Shown: piece by piece, positions 35,652-44,178 of the stretch
Layout of the letters: the number at the start of each line of letters is the position of its first letter
Numbering within the stretch: the stretch's first letter is position 1
Assembly (NCBI RefSeq): GCF_029643425.1
Contig: NZ_CP119106.1
Span: 3,038,001 to 3,102,000, forward strand
DNA length: 64,000 bases
Direction of reading: 5' to 3'
DNA from: Isoptericola sp. AK164
Lineage (GTDB): Bacteria > Actinomycetota > Actinomycetes > Actinomycetales > Cellulomonadaceae
Position numbers and translations under genes: made by a program
The notes under the pieces: generated by a model
What the model saw: only the letters and a program-made list of their open reading frames with translations
What the model was told of the DNA's origin: nothing
Databases searched by the model: none

Positions 35652-35808
35652 GCGAGGAGAAGACCATCCGGCGGGGCTCGGCACCAACTCCGCGGCCATG
35701 AAATCTTGCGATCCGGACGCCTAGCGTCTTGCCTGGCGAGAAATGCCTGGTCAGCAGGGATGGAGTCGCCGCTCACATCGGACCGACGAACCGGTCCGGG
35801 GCAGCAAA

Positions 35809-35899
35809 GGACCCCTCGCGCACCCGCCAGAGCCCACCTACCCTTGCTGCCTTCCGGCCCTGGGGGAGTTCAGCGAGATGACGCCGCACGAGGGGTCTG
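35809..35899 (-). ncRNA. ffs: Signal recognition particle RNA (4.5S, small bacterial type)
   Basis: On the minus strand the conserved domain IV is exact: GAACTCCCCCAGGGCCGGAAGGCAGCAAGGGTA, whose loop GGAAG and asymmetric bulge bind Ffh and FtsY. The ends pair (GACCCCTCG near 35897 with CGAGGGGTC near 35811). The length of about 90 nt is the small actinobacterial type. It is essential for co-translational membrane targeting. The boundaries are estimated from the closing stem. Confidence 0.93.
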
Positions 35900-36067
35900 C
35901 CCCCAGCCTAACCGAGACATGCCCTCACCTCGAAACCGTGCCCCCGGACCACAGGAGGGGTCGCGCACCTCACACCGGCCCGATTCGGAGACTGGGCACT
36001 CCGTCCGCTATTCTGCTGGGGTTGCCCGGCGCCGATGTGCACATCGGACCGCCAGGCAGCGCCACGA

Positions 36068-36152
36068 GGAGGATTCGCCTAGCGGCCTATGGCGCACGCT
36101 TGGAAAGCGTGTTGGGTTCACGCCCTCGGGGGTTCGAATCCCCCATCCTCCG
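36068..36152 (+). tRNA. tRNA-Ser (anticodon GGA)
   Basis: An 85-nt class II tRNA. The acceptor GGAGGAT (36068) pairs with ATCCTCC (to 36151), discriminator G. The anticodon stem CACGC/GCGTG holds loop TTGGAAA with anticodon GGA at 36102-36104, reading UCC/UCU codons. A long variable arm is present, and the T loop is TTCGAAT. CCA is not encoded. A -10-like TATTCT lies upstream at about 36010. Confidence 0.97.
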
Positions 36153-36159
36153 CCGGTCC

Positions 36160-36193
36160 GAGGGGCCCGCACCAGATTGGCGCGGGCCCCTCG
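36160..36193 (+). terminator. Terminator after tRNA-Ser
   Basis: GAGGGGCCCGC and GCGGGCCCCTC pair perfectly around a 12-nt loop, 7 nt after the tRNA. A short TTT follows a few bases later. Confidence 0.8.
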
Positions 36194-36216
36194 CCGTTTC
36201 CCGGTCCGCGCATGGT

Positions 36217-36228
36217 TGAATCGGTTCA
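36217..36228. promoter_or_regulatory. LacI-type operator at the GH35 start
   Basis: TGAATCGGTTCA is a palindrome centred on CG with one mismatched pair, and its last base is the A of the GH35 start codon. Its position would block transcription or initiation. It is similar to the site at 29955-29968. Confidence 0.55.
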
Positions 36229-38027
36229 TGCCACGCTTCGACATCGGCGACGAAGACTTCCTGCTCGACGGCGAGCGCCTGCAGATCGTCAGCGGCGCGC
36301 TGCACTACTTCCGGGTGCACCCCGACCAGTGGGCCGACCGGATCCGCTCCGCCCGGCTCATGGGGCTCGACACCATCGAGACGTACGTGGCGTGGAACCA
36401 CCACTCCCCCGCACCCGGCGAGTTCCGCACCGACGGCCGCCGCGACCTCGCCCGCTTCCTCGACCTCGTCGCCGCCGAGGGGATGCACGCGATCGTGCGT
36501 CCCGGCCCGTACATCTGCGCCGAGTGGACCGGTGGCGGCCTGCCCGCCTGGCTGCTGGCGGACCCCGCCGTCGGCGTCCGGCGCGCCGAGCCGCGCTTCC
36601 TCGCGGCGATCGGCGACTACTACCGCGCCGTGGCCGCGATCGTCGCGCCGCGGCAGGTCACCCGGGGCGGCTCGGTGCTGATGATGCAGGTCGAGAACGA
36701 GTACGGCGCCTACGGCGACGACCCCGTCCCGGTGCGCCAGGAGTACCTGCGCACGCTGGCCGGGATGCTGCGCGACGCCGGGATCGAGCTCCCGCTGTTC
36801 ACCTCCGACCAGGCCGACGACGAGCACCTGTCCCGCGGCAGCCTGCCCGAGCTGCACACGACGGCGAACTTCGGCTCCCGCAGCCCCGAACGGCTCGCCC
36901 TGCTGCGCCGCCACCAGCCCACCGGGCCCCTGATGTGCATGGAGTACTGGAACGGCTGGTTCGACTCGTGGGGTCTGCACCACCACACGACCGCGCCCGA
37001 CGCGACGGCGCGAGACCTCGACGCCCTGCTCTCGGCCGGCGCGTCGGTGAACCTGTACATGGTCCACGGCGGCACGAACTTCGGCCTCACCTCCGGCGCC
37101 AACGACAAGGGCGTGTACCGCCCCATCACCACGTCCTACGACTACGACGCCCCGCTGGCCGAGCACGGAGCACCGACCGCGAAGTACCGGCTCCTGAAGG
37201 AGGTCGTCGCCCGGCACCGGGACGTGCCGCCCGAGTCGCCCGCCGCGGTTCCGCCGGCCCCGCAGCTCGCCGTCACGCTGGACCGGGCCGTCCCGCTCCA
37301 CGACGTCGTCGGGCTGCTCGGTGACACGCACCGGAGCGAGCACCCGCCGACCCACGACGACCTCGGAGCGTGGGACGGGTTCGTGCGCTACACGACGCAG
37401 GTCCGCGCCGACGACGCCGTCGTCACCGTCCAAGGGGTCCGCGACCGCGCGCTCGTCGCGCTCGACGGCGAACCCGTCGGGCTGCTCGACCGCACGGCGG
37501 GCATCCACGCGGCCGCCCTGCCTGCTCGCGCCGGGGAGCTCACGCTCCTCGTCGAGGACCAGGGCCGTGTGAACTACGGCTCCCGGATCGGGGAGCCCAA
37601 GGGCATCCTCGGCCCGGTCCGCACGGCGACGCGTGAGCTCACCGGCTGGGAGACCACGCCGCTGCGGTTCGACGACGACGGCGGCGCGCTCCGCACCGCG
37701 GTCACCGACACCCTGCGTGCCACGCCGCCGTCCGAGGTGACGCCGCCGGGCCGCCCGCTGGCCGGCCCCGCCCTCGCTCGCGGCACCTTCGCGAGCGAGG
37801 CCGGGGTCGACCACTTCCTGCGCCTCGACGGCTGGACCAAGGGCGTGGTGTGGGTCAACAGCTTCTGCCTGGGCCGGTACTGGAACGCCGGGCCGACGCG
37901 CACGCTCTACCTGCCCGGGCCGGTGGTCCGGGCCGAGAACGAGATCGTCGTGCTCGAGCTGCACGGGGCCACGACGCGCACCGTGCGGTGCGTGCCGGGC
38001 CCCGACCTCGGGCACACCGAGGAGTAG
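36228..38027 (+). CDS. Glycoside hydrolase family 35 beta-galactosidase
   Basis: A 599-residue beta-galactosidase, cytoplasmic (no signal peptide). The TIM barrel opens with FLLDGERLQIVSGALHYFRVHPDQW. The acid/base is Glu158 in MMQVENEYGAYG and the nucleophile Glu239 in MCMEYWNGWFDSWG, the usual GH35 pair; GPYICAEWTGGGLPAWLL is also a family word. The jelly-roll domains fill residues from about 330 to 599, ending with the VWVNSFCLGRYWNAGPTRTLYLPG typical of the family. No ribosome site is evident and the start codon touches an operator, so the message may be leaderless. It ends 13 nt from the convergent cellulase gene. Confidence 0.96.
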   Translation: MPRFDIGDEDFLLDGERLQIVSGALHYFRVHPDQWADRIRSARLMGLDTIETYVAWNHHSPAPGEFRTDGRRDLARFLDLVAAEGMHAIVRPGPYICAEWTGGGLPAWLLADPAVGVRRAEPRFLAAIGDYYRAVAAIVAPRQVTRGGSVLMMQVENEYGAYGDDPVPVRQEYLRTLAGMLRDAGIELPLFTSDQADDEHLSRGSLPELHTTANFGSRSPERLALLRRHQPTGPLMCMEYWNGWFDSWGLHHHTTAPDATARDLDALLSAGASVNLYMVHGGTNFGLTSGANDKGVYRPITTSYDYDAPLAEHGAPTAKYRLLKEVVARHRDVPPESPAAVPPAPQLAVTLDRAVPLHDVVGLLGDTHRSEHPPTHDDLGAWDGFVRYTTQVRADDAVVTVQGVRDRALVALDGEPVGLLDRTAGIHAAALPARAGELTLLVEDQGRVNYGSRIGEPKGILGPVRTATRELTGWETTPLRFDDDGGALRTAVTDTLRATPPSEVTPPGRPLAGPALARGTFASEAGVDHFLRLDGWTKGVVWVNSFCLGRYWNAGPTRTLYLPGPVVRAENEIVVLELHGATTRTVRCVPGPDLGHTEE

Positions 38028-38040
38028 GACCCACCGGCCC

Positions 38041-39336
38041 TCAGAGCGCCGGGACCGCCAGGTCGATCAGCTCGTCGGCCTGCTCGACGAACCACTCCCC
38101 GGCCGGCGGGTCGACGATCCCGCGCTCCGGGTCGAGCTGGCCGCCGGTGCCGCGGAAGCACTGCCCGTCGGACTCGCCCGGCACCTTGATCCACAGGTAG
38201 CCGTCCACGAGCGGGTCGGCGACGTCGAGCGTCGGGCGCTCGCCCAGGCCGCGGTCGGGCGGATTGCACCAGTCCTCCGGGTCGCTGTAGGTGTTCTCCG
38301 ACGTCGCGGGGTCCCAGGGCCCCTGGCCGTTGCGGGAGGTGTCGACGACGAACGACACGCTCGGCTCGACGTCGCCGAGGGCGGCGGCGTACCGCGAGTC
38401 GATCCCGATCGTGTTCTGCTCCAGCGGCACCTCGTCGACGGGGCCGCTCGTCCACTGCGCGTAGGGCGTCATGGCCGCGCCCTGCCAGTCGGTCGCGGGA
38501 CCACCGTTCCAGTACTGGTTGCCGCAGTCGCCCAGGGCCCCGCCGACCTCGGTGACCAGCGCGAGGCACGAGCTGATCCATCGGCCGTACGCCACGGAGT
38601 TGGCGGTGTACTGGTAGTTGGACGCGTTGAGGAAGAAGCCGTCCGCGCGCTCGACGCCCGCCTTCAGGAGCCGGTCGGTGTTGTCGCCAACGTTGAGCCA
38701 CCCGCTGTGGCCGGCGTCGAGGTAGACCCGCGTGCCGGACAGCTCGCCGAGGGCGTCGACGGCGTAGTTCAGCATCGCGAACCGCTCGTCCGCGGCGGTC
38801 TCGGGATCGGCCTCGTCGGGCTGGCACCACTCCTGCGTGCCCTCGAACGTGGTGTACCAGGGGATGATGCCGAGCCCGTCGGGCTCGAGGACCACGACGG
38901 CCTGCTTGTTCCCGATCCCCTTGGCGAACCCGTCGATCCACGCCTCGTACTCGGCCTGGCTCGTCGCGCCCCCGGCGGAGTACTGGGCGCAGTCCCGGAA
39001 CGGCAGGTTGTACGCGACGAGCACGGGGATCTCGTCGGCGGCGTGGGCGTGCACGACGACGTCCTTGACGTCCTGCTTGATCTCGACCGGCGTGCCGCCG
39101 GTGAACCAGGTCGCCGTGGGGACCGCGGCGAGGGCGACGGCGTCGGCCCGCGCGTCCCCCACGAGTCCGAGCTCGGCGACGTGCTCGAGCGTCGAGCTCT
39201 CGGGGTTCACCCAGAGGCGCGGGTCGTCGGGGGGTGGCGGGTCGGCGAGGGCGGGTCCGACGGAGAGCGCCGCGACGGTCGTGGCGGCGAGAGCGGCCGT
39301 GGCCAGGGCCGCGCGGGTGCGGAGGTGGCGGGACAT
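38041..39336 (-). CDS. Secreted glycoside hydrolase family 6 cellulase
   Basis: A 431-residue secreted enzyme, with signal peptide about 1-31 ending ALADPPPP. GH6 signatures: VLVAYNLPFRDCAQYSAGGA with Asp115, and VVVLEPDGLG with the catalytic acid Asp153. Further family words are YLDAGHSGWL, NYQYTA, FVVDTSRNGQGPW and DGYLWIKVPGESDG. The length and the absence of a carbohydrate-binding module make it a catalytic-domain-only protein, closest in style to actinobacterial endoglucanases (CenA/Cel6A). Cysteines at 116 and further on could form the usual disulfides. A CebR/CelR-type operator lies 40 nt upstream of the start, so cellobiose probably induces it. Confidence 0.95.
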   Translation of the reverse strand: MSRHLRTRAALATAALAATTVAALSVGPALADPPPPDDPRLWVNPESSTLEHVAELGLVGDARADAVALAAVPTATWFTGGTPVEIKQDVKDVVVHAHAADEIPVLVAYNLPFRDCAQYSAGGATSQAEYEAWIDGFAKGIGNKQAVVVLEPDGLGIIPWYTTFEGTQEWCQPDEADPETAADERFAMLNYAVDALGELSGTRVYLDAGHSGWLNVGDNTDRLLKAGVERADGFFLNASNYQYTANSVAYGRWISSCLALVTEVGGALGDCGNQYWNGGPATDWQGAAMTPYAQWTSGPVDEVPLEQNTIGIDSRYAAALGDVEPSVSFVVDTSRNGQGPWDPATSENTYSDPEDWCNPPDRGLGERPTLDVADPLVDGYLWIKVPGESDGQCFRGTGGQLDPERGIVDPPAGEWFVEQADELIDLAVPAL

Positions 39337-39369
39337 GGAGATCTCCTTTGATCCGGTTGCTGTCCGTGG

Positions 39370-39397
39370 ATGGTCGTGAGAGCGCTCCCACGACCAT
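39370..39397. promoter_or_regulatory. CebR/CelR-type operator of the GH6 gene, within a 28-bp palindrome
   Basis: TGAGAGCGCTCCCA (39377-39390) is one base from the published CebR/CelR consensus TGGGAGCGCTCCCA of Streptomyces and Thermobifida. The palindrome extends outward (ATGGTCG...CGACCAT) to 28 bp with one mismatched pair. The site is 34-61 nt before the cellulase ATG. The rest of the 235-nt interval up to 39571 shows no other site I can name. Confidence 0.85.
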
Positions 39398-39571
39398 CAC
39401 GTCTCCCAGGTTCGACCGACAGCACTCCTCCCGTCAACGGCAGAGAGCCCCTGGCGGACCACAATCACCCGCCCACGGACAAAACGGGCCGGTCGTATCG
39501 TGACGCCATCGTGACCATCCTTTGACGTGTGCTCCCGGACGGTGTCGTCGGCTGCGCCTACGATGACATCC

Positions 39572-39868
39572 ATGATCTTCAAGGCCGTGGGCGACGGGCG
39601 CCCCTACCCCGACCACGGGCGCGAGGAATCCATGGACTGGTCGGACGTCCCTCCTCGGCAGGTGCGCCTGGACGAGCTGGTCACCACCAAGCGCACTCTG
39701 GACCTCGACGCCCTGCTCGCCGAGGACTCGACGTTCTTCGGGGACCTCTTCGCGCACGTCGTCGAGTACCGCGGCATCCTGTACCTGGAGGACGGCCTGC
39801 ACCGGGCCGTCCGCGCCGCCCTGCAGCAGCGGCCCATCCTGCACGCCCGTGTCCTGACGGTGGGCTGA
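39572..39868 (+). CDS. Small conserved actinobacterial protein (ParB-like fold suggested)
   Basis: A 98-residue protein from the ATG at 39572 (MIFKAVGDGRPYPDHG); an ATG 9 nt earlier is also possible. The middle reads PPRQVRLDELVTTKRTLDLDALLAEDSTFFGDLFAHVVEYRGILYLEDGLHRAVRAAL. The block resembling an ...DGLHR... loop recalls ParB/Srx-like folds. Close relatives are often labelled VapB-type antitoxin, but no toxin gene is beside it. It precedes the LytR C-terminal protein gene by 37 nt, a pairing I recall as common in this order of bacteria. Function unknown. Confidence 0.75.
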   Translation: MIFKAVGDGRPYPDHGREESMDWSDVPPRQVRLDELVTTKRTLDLDALLAEDSTFFGDLFAHVVEYRGILYLEDGLHRAVRAALQQRPILHARVLTVG

Positions 39869-39905
39869 CCCGCCCGATCCGGTGAATCTCAGGTAGTTTC
39901 TTCGC

Positions 39906-40580
39906 GTGACCTCACCAGCCCAGGACCCGGCGCGCGTCACTCGTCGCCGCCGCAAGCACGAACGGCAGGCCGTCGTCTTCGGTCTCCTCATCGCCCTGCT
40001 GGTGGTCCTGGGCCTGGGAGCGCTCGCCGTCTACACCGACACGATCGAGGCGCCCTTCAGCGAGCCCATCCACACGCCGAGCGCCGCCGCGGCGACCATC
40101 GAGCCCGCCTGCCTGCCGGTGAACGAGAGGTGGCCGGACGGCGCCCCGCCGATGCAGTACAACAACGTCAACGTCCGCGTGTACAACGCTGCCGACATCA
40201 ACTTCAACCTGGCCGGCGCCAACGCGGACGTGCTCACCGAGCGCGGCTTCAACGTCCGCGACACGGGTGACTTCACCTACGAGATCGAGGGCCGGTCCGA
40301 GATCCGCTACGGCCTCAAGGGGATCCGCGAGGCGTACACGCTCGCCGCGCAGTACGCGGACGTGCGCCTCGTGCTGGACGACCGTCCCGGGGAGTTCGTC
40401 GACCTGCTCGTCGGCCAGGAGTGGCGCGAGCCGCTGCCGGTCGAGGAGGTCCCCCTGGAGAACGGTGAGCCGATGGCCAACCTGCCCGGCTGCCTCCCGG
40501 CCGAGGAGATCGACCCCATCCCGCGCGAGTACGGCTACCAGCGGGGTCCGAACGCGGACGACAGCTCCGAGGAGGCCTGA
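39906..40580 (+). CDS. LytR C-terminal domain protein
   Basis: A 224-residue membrane-anchored protein: short basic cytoplasmic N-terminus (RRRRKHERQ), one helix (about 24-44), then an extracytoplasmic LytR_C domain (about 85-160; NNVNVRVYNAADINFNLAGANADVLTERGFNVRDTGD). The domain is found alone or at the end of LytR-CpsA-Psr cell-wall ligases; this protein lacks the ligase part. The GTG start comes 6 nt after a -10-like TAGTTT and lacks a ribosome site, which suggests a leaderless message. Confidence 0.88.
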   Translation: MTSPAQDPARVTRRRRKHERQAVVFGLLIALLVVLGLGALAVYTDTIEAPFSEPIHTPSAAAATIEPACLPVNERWPDGAPPMQYNNVNVRVYNAADINFNLAGANADVLTERGFNVRDTGDFTYEIEGRSEIRYGLKGIREAYTLAAQYADVRLVLDDRPGEFVDLLVGQEWREPLPVEEVPLENGEPMANLPGCLPAEEIDPIPREYGYQRGPNADDSSEEA

Positions 40581-40588
40581 GAGGCCCC

Positions 40589-40652
40589 GCGCCTCGCGCC
40601 GATAGCGCCTCCGGCCGAGCGCGCCTCGGGCCGACAGCGCCTCAGGACGACC
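40589..40652. repeat. 16-bp tandem repeat (4 units) containing the uracil permease stop
   Basis: Units GCGCCTC-N-(C/G)GCCGA-NN at 40589, 40605, 40621 and 40637, exactly 16 bp apart; the fourth diverges as AGGACGACC. The permease stop codon (TCA on this strand, 40642-40644) is inside unit 4. The block separates the convergent LytR_C and permease genes. Confidence 0.8.
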
Positions 40653-41967
40653 GGTCTGCGGTCTCGTCCGTCTCCGCGGGCGGCGCGGCCGAGGCCGGCG
40701 ACGCCACGTCCGGCGTCGTCCCCCGCCACCGGCCGATCCACCGCATCCCGTGGTACAGGACGAGCGCCGCCGCTGTACCGAGGGCGATGCCCTCGAAGGC
40801 GAGGTCGCCGACCGCCCACGTGTAGTTCGCGATGGCGATGACCAGCGGGACCGCCGCCGTCGTAAGGTTCACCGGGTCGCCGAAGTCGACGCGGTTCTGC
40901 ACCCAGATGCGGAAGCCCAGCACGCCGATCATCCCGTACAGGATGGTCGTCACCCCGCCGAGCACCCCCGGCGGCACCGTGTTGATCACCTCGCCGAACT
41001 TCGGCGAGAACGACAGCAGCAGGGCGCCGATCCCGGCCACCCAGTAGGCGGCCGTCGAGTAGACGCGCGTGGCCGCCATGACCCCGATGTTCTCCGCGTA
41101 CGTCGTCGTGCCGGACCCGCCACCGGTGCCGGCCAGGGTCGTGGCGACACCGTCCGCCAGCAGCGCCCGGCCCATCCGGTCGTCGAGGTTCTGGCCCGTC
41201 ATCGCCGCGACCGACTTCACGTGGCCGACGTTCTCGGCGATCAGGACGAACACCACGGGGAGGAACAGGCCGAGCACGCCCGGCTCGAAGCTCGGGGCGG
41301 TGAACGTGGGGGCCCCGAACCAGCTCGCGTCCTGCACCGCGGTGAAGTCCACCTCGCCCCGCACCGCGGCGAAGGCGTACCCGACGAGGACGCCGACGAG
41401 GATCGCCAGCCGTCCGAGGATGCCGCGGAACAGCACCGAGACCAGCACGACCGCGACCAGGGTCACCACGGCCGTGGCCGGCGCGACCTGGAAGTTGCCC
41501 CAGGCGGCCGGTGCCAGGTTGAGCCCGATGAGGGCCACGATCACCCCGGTGACGATCGGCGGCATGACCAGGTCGATCCACCGTGAACCCGCCAGGTGGA
41601 CGACCACGCCGACGACCGCCAGCAGGACGCCCGTGACGAAGATGCCGCCGATCGCGGCCGCCTGCCCGTCCGAGGCCGTGGCGGCGCTGATCGGCGCGAT
41701 GAACGCGAAGCTCGACCCCAGGTAGCTCGGCAGCCGGTTCCCGGTGATCAGCAGGAAGCCGATCGTCCCGATCGCAGAGAAGAACAGCGTCGTCGACGGC
41801 GGGAACCCGGTCAGCAGCGGCACGAGGAAGGTCGCCCCGAACATCGCGACGATGTGCTGCAGCCCCACCCCGATCGTCCGGGGCCAGGTGAGCCGTTCGC
41901 CCGGCGCGACGACCGCTCCCGGGGAGATGCTCGCGCCGTCGCCGTGCTTCGTCCAGCCCAGCTGCAT
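40642..41967 (-). CDS. Uracil/xanthine permease (NCS2 family)
   Basis: A 441-residue transporter with about 14 helices. NCS2 words: GLQHIVAMFGATFLVPLLTGF, SYLGSSFAFIAPISAA, the substrate region VLIAENVGHVKSVAAMTGQNLD, GGSGTTTYAENIGVMAATRVYS, and GGVTTILYGMIGVLGFRIWVQNRVDF. The last blocks match the uracil branch (UraA/PyrP). No pyrimidine gene is adjacent. It ends inside a 16-bp tandem repeat. Confidence 0.93.
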   Translation of the reverse strand: MQLGWTKHGDGASISPGAVVAPGERLTWPRTIGVGLQHIVAMFGATFLVPLLTGFPPSTTLFFSAIGTIGFLLITGNRLPSYLGSSFAFIAPISAATASDGQAAAIGGIFVTGVLLAVVGVVVHLAGSRWIDLVMPPIVTGVIVALIGLNLAPAAWGNFQVAPATAVVTLVAVVLVSVLFRGILGRLAILVGVLVGYAFAAVRGEVDFTAVQDASWFGAPTFTAPSFEPGVLGLFLPVVFVLIAENVGHVKSVAAMTGQNLDDRMGRALLADGVATTLAGTGGGSGTTTYAENIGVMAATRVYSTAAYWVAGIGALLLSFSPKFGEVINTVPPGVLGGVTTILYGMIGVLGFRIWVQNRVDFGDPVNLTTAAVPLVIAIANYTWAVGDLAFEGIALGTAAALVLYHGMRWIGRWRGTTPDVASPASAAPPAETDETADRSS

Positions 41968-42042
41968 GATGCTCCGTTCGTGAACCCTGGTGAAGACGCG
42001 CTCACCCTATCGGCGCAGCGCGGCCCCGGACCGCCGGCGGCC

Positions 42043-44178
42043 TCAGGCGGCCTGCTGGTGCAGCCAGGCCAGCATCCAGGACCGGGTCGAGCCGTCGTCG
42101 ACCCGCTCGGCCGGCAGCTCGCGTGCCACCTCGAGGGCAGACGCCGCGTCGTCGGGCCCGAGCAGCCCGGCGTACATGAGCAGCTGGTCGCCGAACATCA
42201 CGTCCCACGCCGACTCCTGCTCCCACAGGTCGTCGGTCCCCAGCGCCTCGGCCAGGTTGTCCCGCACGCGCTCCGGGTCGTCCCCGAGATAGGCGGACGC
42301 CCCGGTGACCGGCAGCACGACGATCCCGAGCGCGGCGCTCTGCTCGGCGGAGAACCAGGTCGCCCGCTCGCGCTTGCCGTCCCACACCAGCGAGGTCACG
42401 TCGGCCTCCAGACCCTCGGCGGCCGGGTCGGACCGGTCGAAGTCCGTCCAGTAGGCCCGGGCCGACGCCGCCTCCAGCGACAGCATCCACCGGGCCTGCG
42501 CCGTCAGGCCCCGGTCCTCCAGCCCAGCGGCCGCGCGAGCGTCCGCCCACAGCGCCAGCCCGTGCCACGCCGACACCGCTTCGGAGGCGGACTCCTGGTT
42601 GTTCCCGTCCCCGAACGGCGACGGGCCGGACGCCCAGGAGTGCCCCATGACGACGTCGAGGGTCCGCAGCGCAGGGATCGGCGGCCCGTCCTCGGCCGGC
42701 ACGTCGGCCGCGGCGGCGACGTCGGCGGTGAGCAGGTCGACGACCGGGGCGACCTCCTCCGCGAGCGCCGCGTCGTCGGCGGCCAGCACGCCCGCCGCGT
42801 AGAGGAAGTAGCCGTAGTGGAAGTGGTGGTCGTTGCCCTCCTCCGAACCGAACGACGTGGCCTGCCCGACGACGGTCCGCAGCGTCGGCTCCCAGGTGAA
42901 GCAGCGTTCGGGACGCTCGGCGCAGCCGTCGGGGTCGGTCCACAGCCGCAGGTCGGTCAGCAGGCTCTCGCGCAGGTCGGCGGCGACGTCGTCCAGACCG
43001 AGGTCCCGGGCGAGGGTCCACAGGTTGGCGTCGCGCGCCAGCGCCTTGCCGCCGAAGTACGTGTCGGCCGGGCGGGTCTCGTCGAGCACGCGCTCGGCGT
43101 CGGCGGCGACCTGATCGACGAGCTCCTCGCGGGCGGCCCCGTCGATCCCGGACAGGTCCAGGCCGACCACCGGGTCACGGGCCGTCGAGCGCCACGACAG
43201 CTCCGAGCCGAGGCAGACGTCGACCGTGCCGAGCACGGTGGCGTACGTCCCGAGACCGCAGGTGGCGTCGTCGGCCACGTCGCGCTGGTGCGGGAAGCGC
43301 ACGACGACGGCCGGGCCGCCCGACGCCGTCGCGTACCCGACGGAGGTGGTCACGGCGTCCGGGTCGGTCGCGTAGCCGACGGTGGACGCCTCGACGGGAT
43401 CCGAGGCCGCCTCCGCCAGGTTCCCCAGCGTCTCGGCACCCTCGGCGCCGTCCGGGGCGACCAGCCAGGCGACCGACTCCCCCGCGTCGAGCTCCAGGGT
43501 CGTGCCGGCCTCGTCGAGCTCGGCGCCGACGTCGGTCCCCGCGACGCCGGTCAGCACGTGGGAGCGCCCGTCGACGTCGGTGGTGGCGGTGTCCTCGGGC
43601 AGGCCCGCGCCGGGGTCGACGCCGAACGCCCGGCTCAGCCCCACGGGGTGCGCGGCCCGCGCGGTGTACCGCACGACCGGGGACCCACGGGTCAGGTGCA
43701 GGGTGCCCCGGACGGACTCGTCGCCGGCCACCAGGTCGACCGACACCGTCGCGGCGTCGTACCCGGTCACGACGCCGGTCACGCCCTCCCCGAGGTCGAT
43801 CTCGACCTGCGGGGCGTACGCCCCGGCGACCAGCGTGCCGTCGGCCCGGACCTCGGGCAGCCCGTAGGCGAACCCGGAGGCGGTGAGCCCGACGGCGAGC
43901 GGGAGCGGGAAGACCGGCTGCGCCTCGTCGCCGAACACGAGGCCGGAGAACCACCGGTTGGTCGGCGGCGGCAGCCCCTCGGCCAGCCGCAACGTGCCGG
44001 GCTCCCGTTCGACCGTCGGGAGCACTCCGGGGTCGACCGCCGGCGCCTCGGCACCCGCCACCGAGCCGGTGCGCGGGGCGGAACCGGACGAGGCGTCCGT
44101 CCCGGCAGGCTCCGCCGTCGTGCACCCGGCAGCGGCCAGGCCCACGGCGAGCAGCAGGGCGATCGCCCGACGTGTCAC
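42043..44178 (-). CDS. Glycoside hydrolase family 81 endo-beta-1,3-glucanase lipoprotein
   Basis: A 711-residue lipoprotein (lipobox AAGC, Cys19) expected on the outer face of the membrane. The GH81 signatures are clear: LPPPTNRWFSGLVFGDEAQPVFPLPLAVG near the N-terminus, then GNDHHFHYGYFLYAAGVLA, and GHSWASGPSPFGDGNNQESASEAVSAWHG, whose Asp/Glu residues are catalytic in the family. GH81 enzymes cut beta-1,3-glucan such as laminarin and curdlan. The start overlaps the HlyD-like gene stop by 4 nt, putting it in one operon with a membrane glucan synthase; it may trim or release the polymer, as BcsZ does for cellulose. Confidence 0.95.
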   Translation of the reverse strand: MTRRAIALLLAVGLAAAGCTTAEPAGTDASSGSAPRTGSVAGAEAPAVDPGVLPTVEREPGTLRLAEGLPPPTNRWFSGLVFGDEAQPVFPLPLAVGLTASGFAYGLPEVRADGTLVAGAYAPQVEIDLGEGVTGVVTGYDAATVSVDLVAGDESVRGTLHLTRGSPVVRYTARAAHPVGLSRAFGVDPGAGLPEDTATTDVDGRSHVLTGVAGTDVGAELDEAGTTLELDAGESVAWLVAPDGAEGAETLGNLAEAASDPVEASTVGYATDPDAVTTSVGYATASGGPAVVVRFPHQRDVADDATCGLGTYATVLGTVDVCLGSELSWRSTARDPVVGLDLSGIDGAAREELVDQVAADAERVLDETRPADTYFGGKALARDANLWTLARDLGLDDVAADLRESLLTDLRLWTDPDGCAERPERCFTWEPTLRTVVGQATSFGSEEGNDHHFHYGYFLYAAGVLAADDAALAEEVAPVVDLLTADVAAAADVPAEDGPPIPALRTLDVVMGHSWASGPSPFGDGNNQESASEAVSAWHGLALWADARAAAGLEDRGLTAQARWMLSLEAASARAYWTDFDRSDPAAEGLEADVTSLVWDGKRERATWFSAEQSAALGIVVLPVTGASAYLGDDPERVRDNLAEALGTDDLWEQESAWDVMFGDQLLMYAGLLGPDDAASALEVARELPAERVDDGSTRSWMLAWLHQQAA

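Noticed and set aside
36087-38015. Long open frame of 642 codons on the minus strand
   Set aside because: It is antisense to the GH35 gene and to tRNA-Ser, with no recognisable domain.
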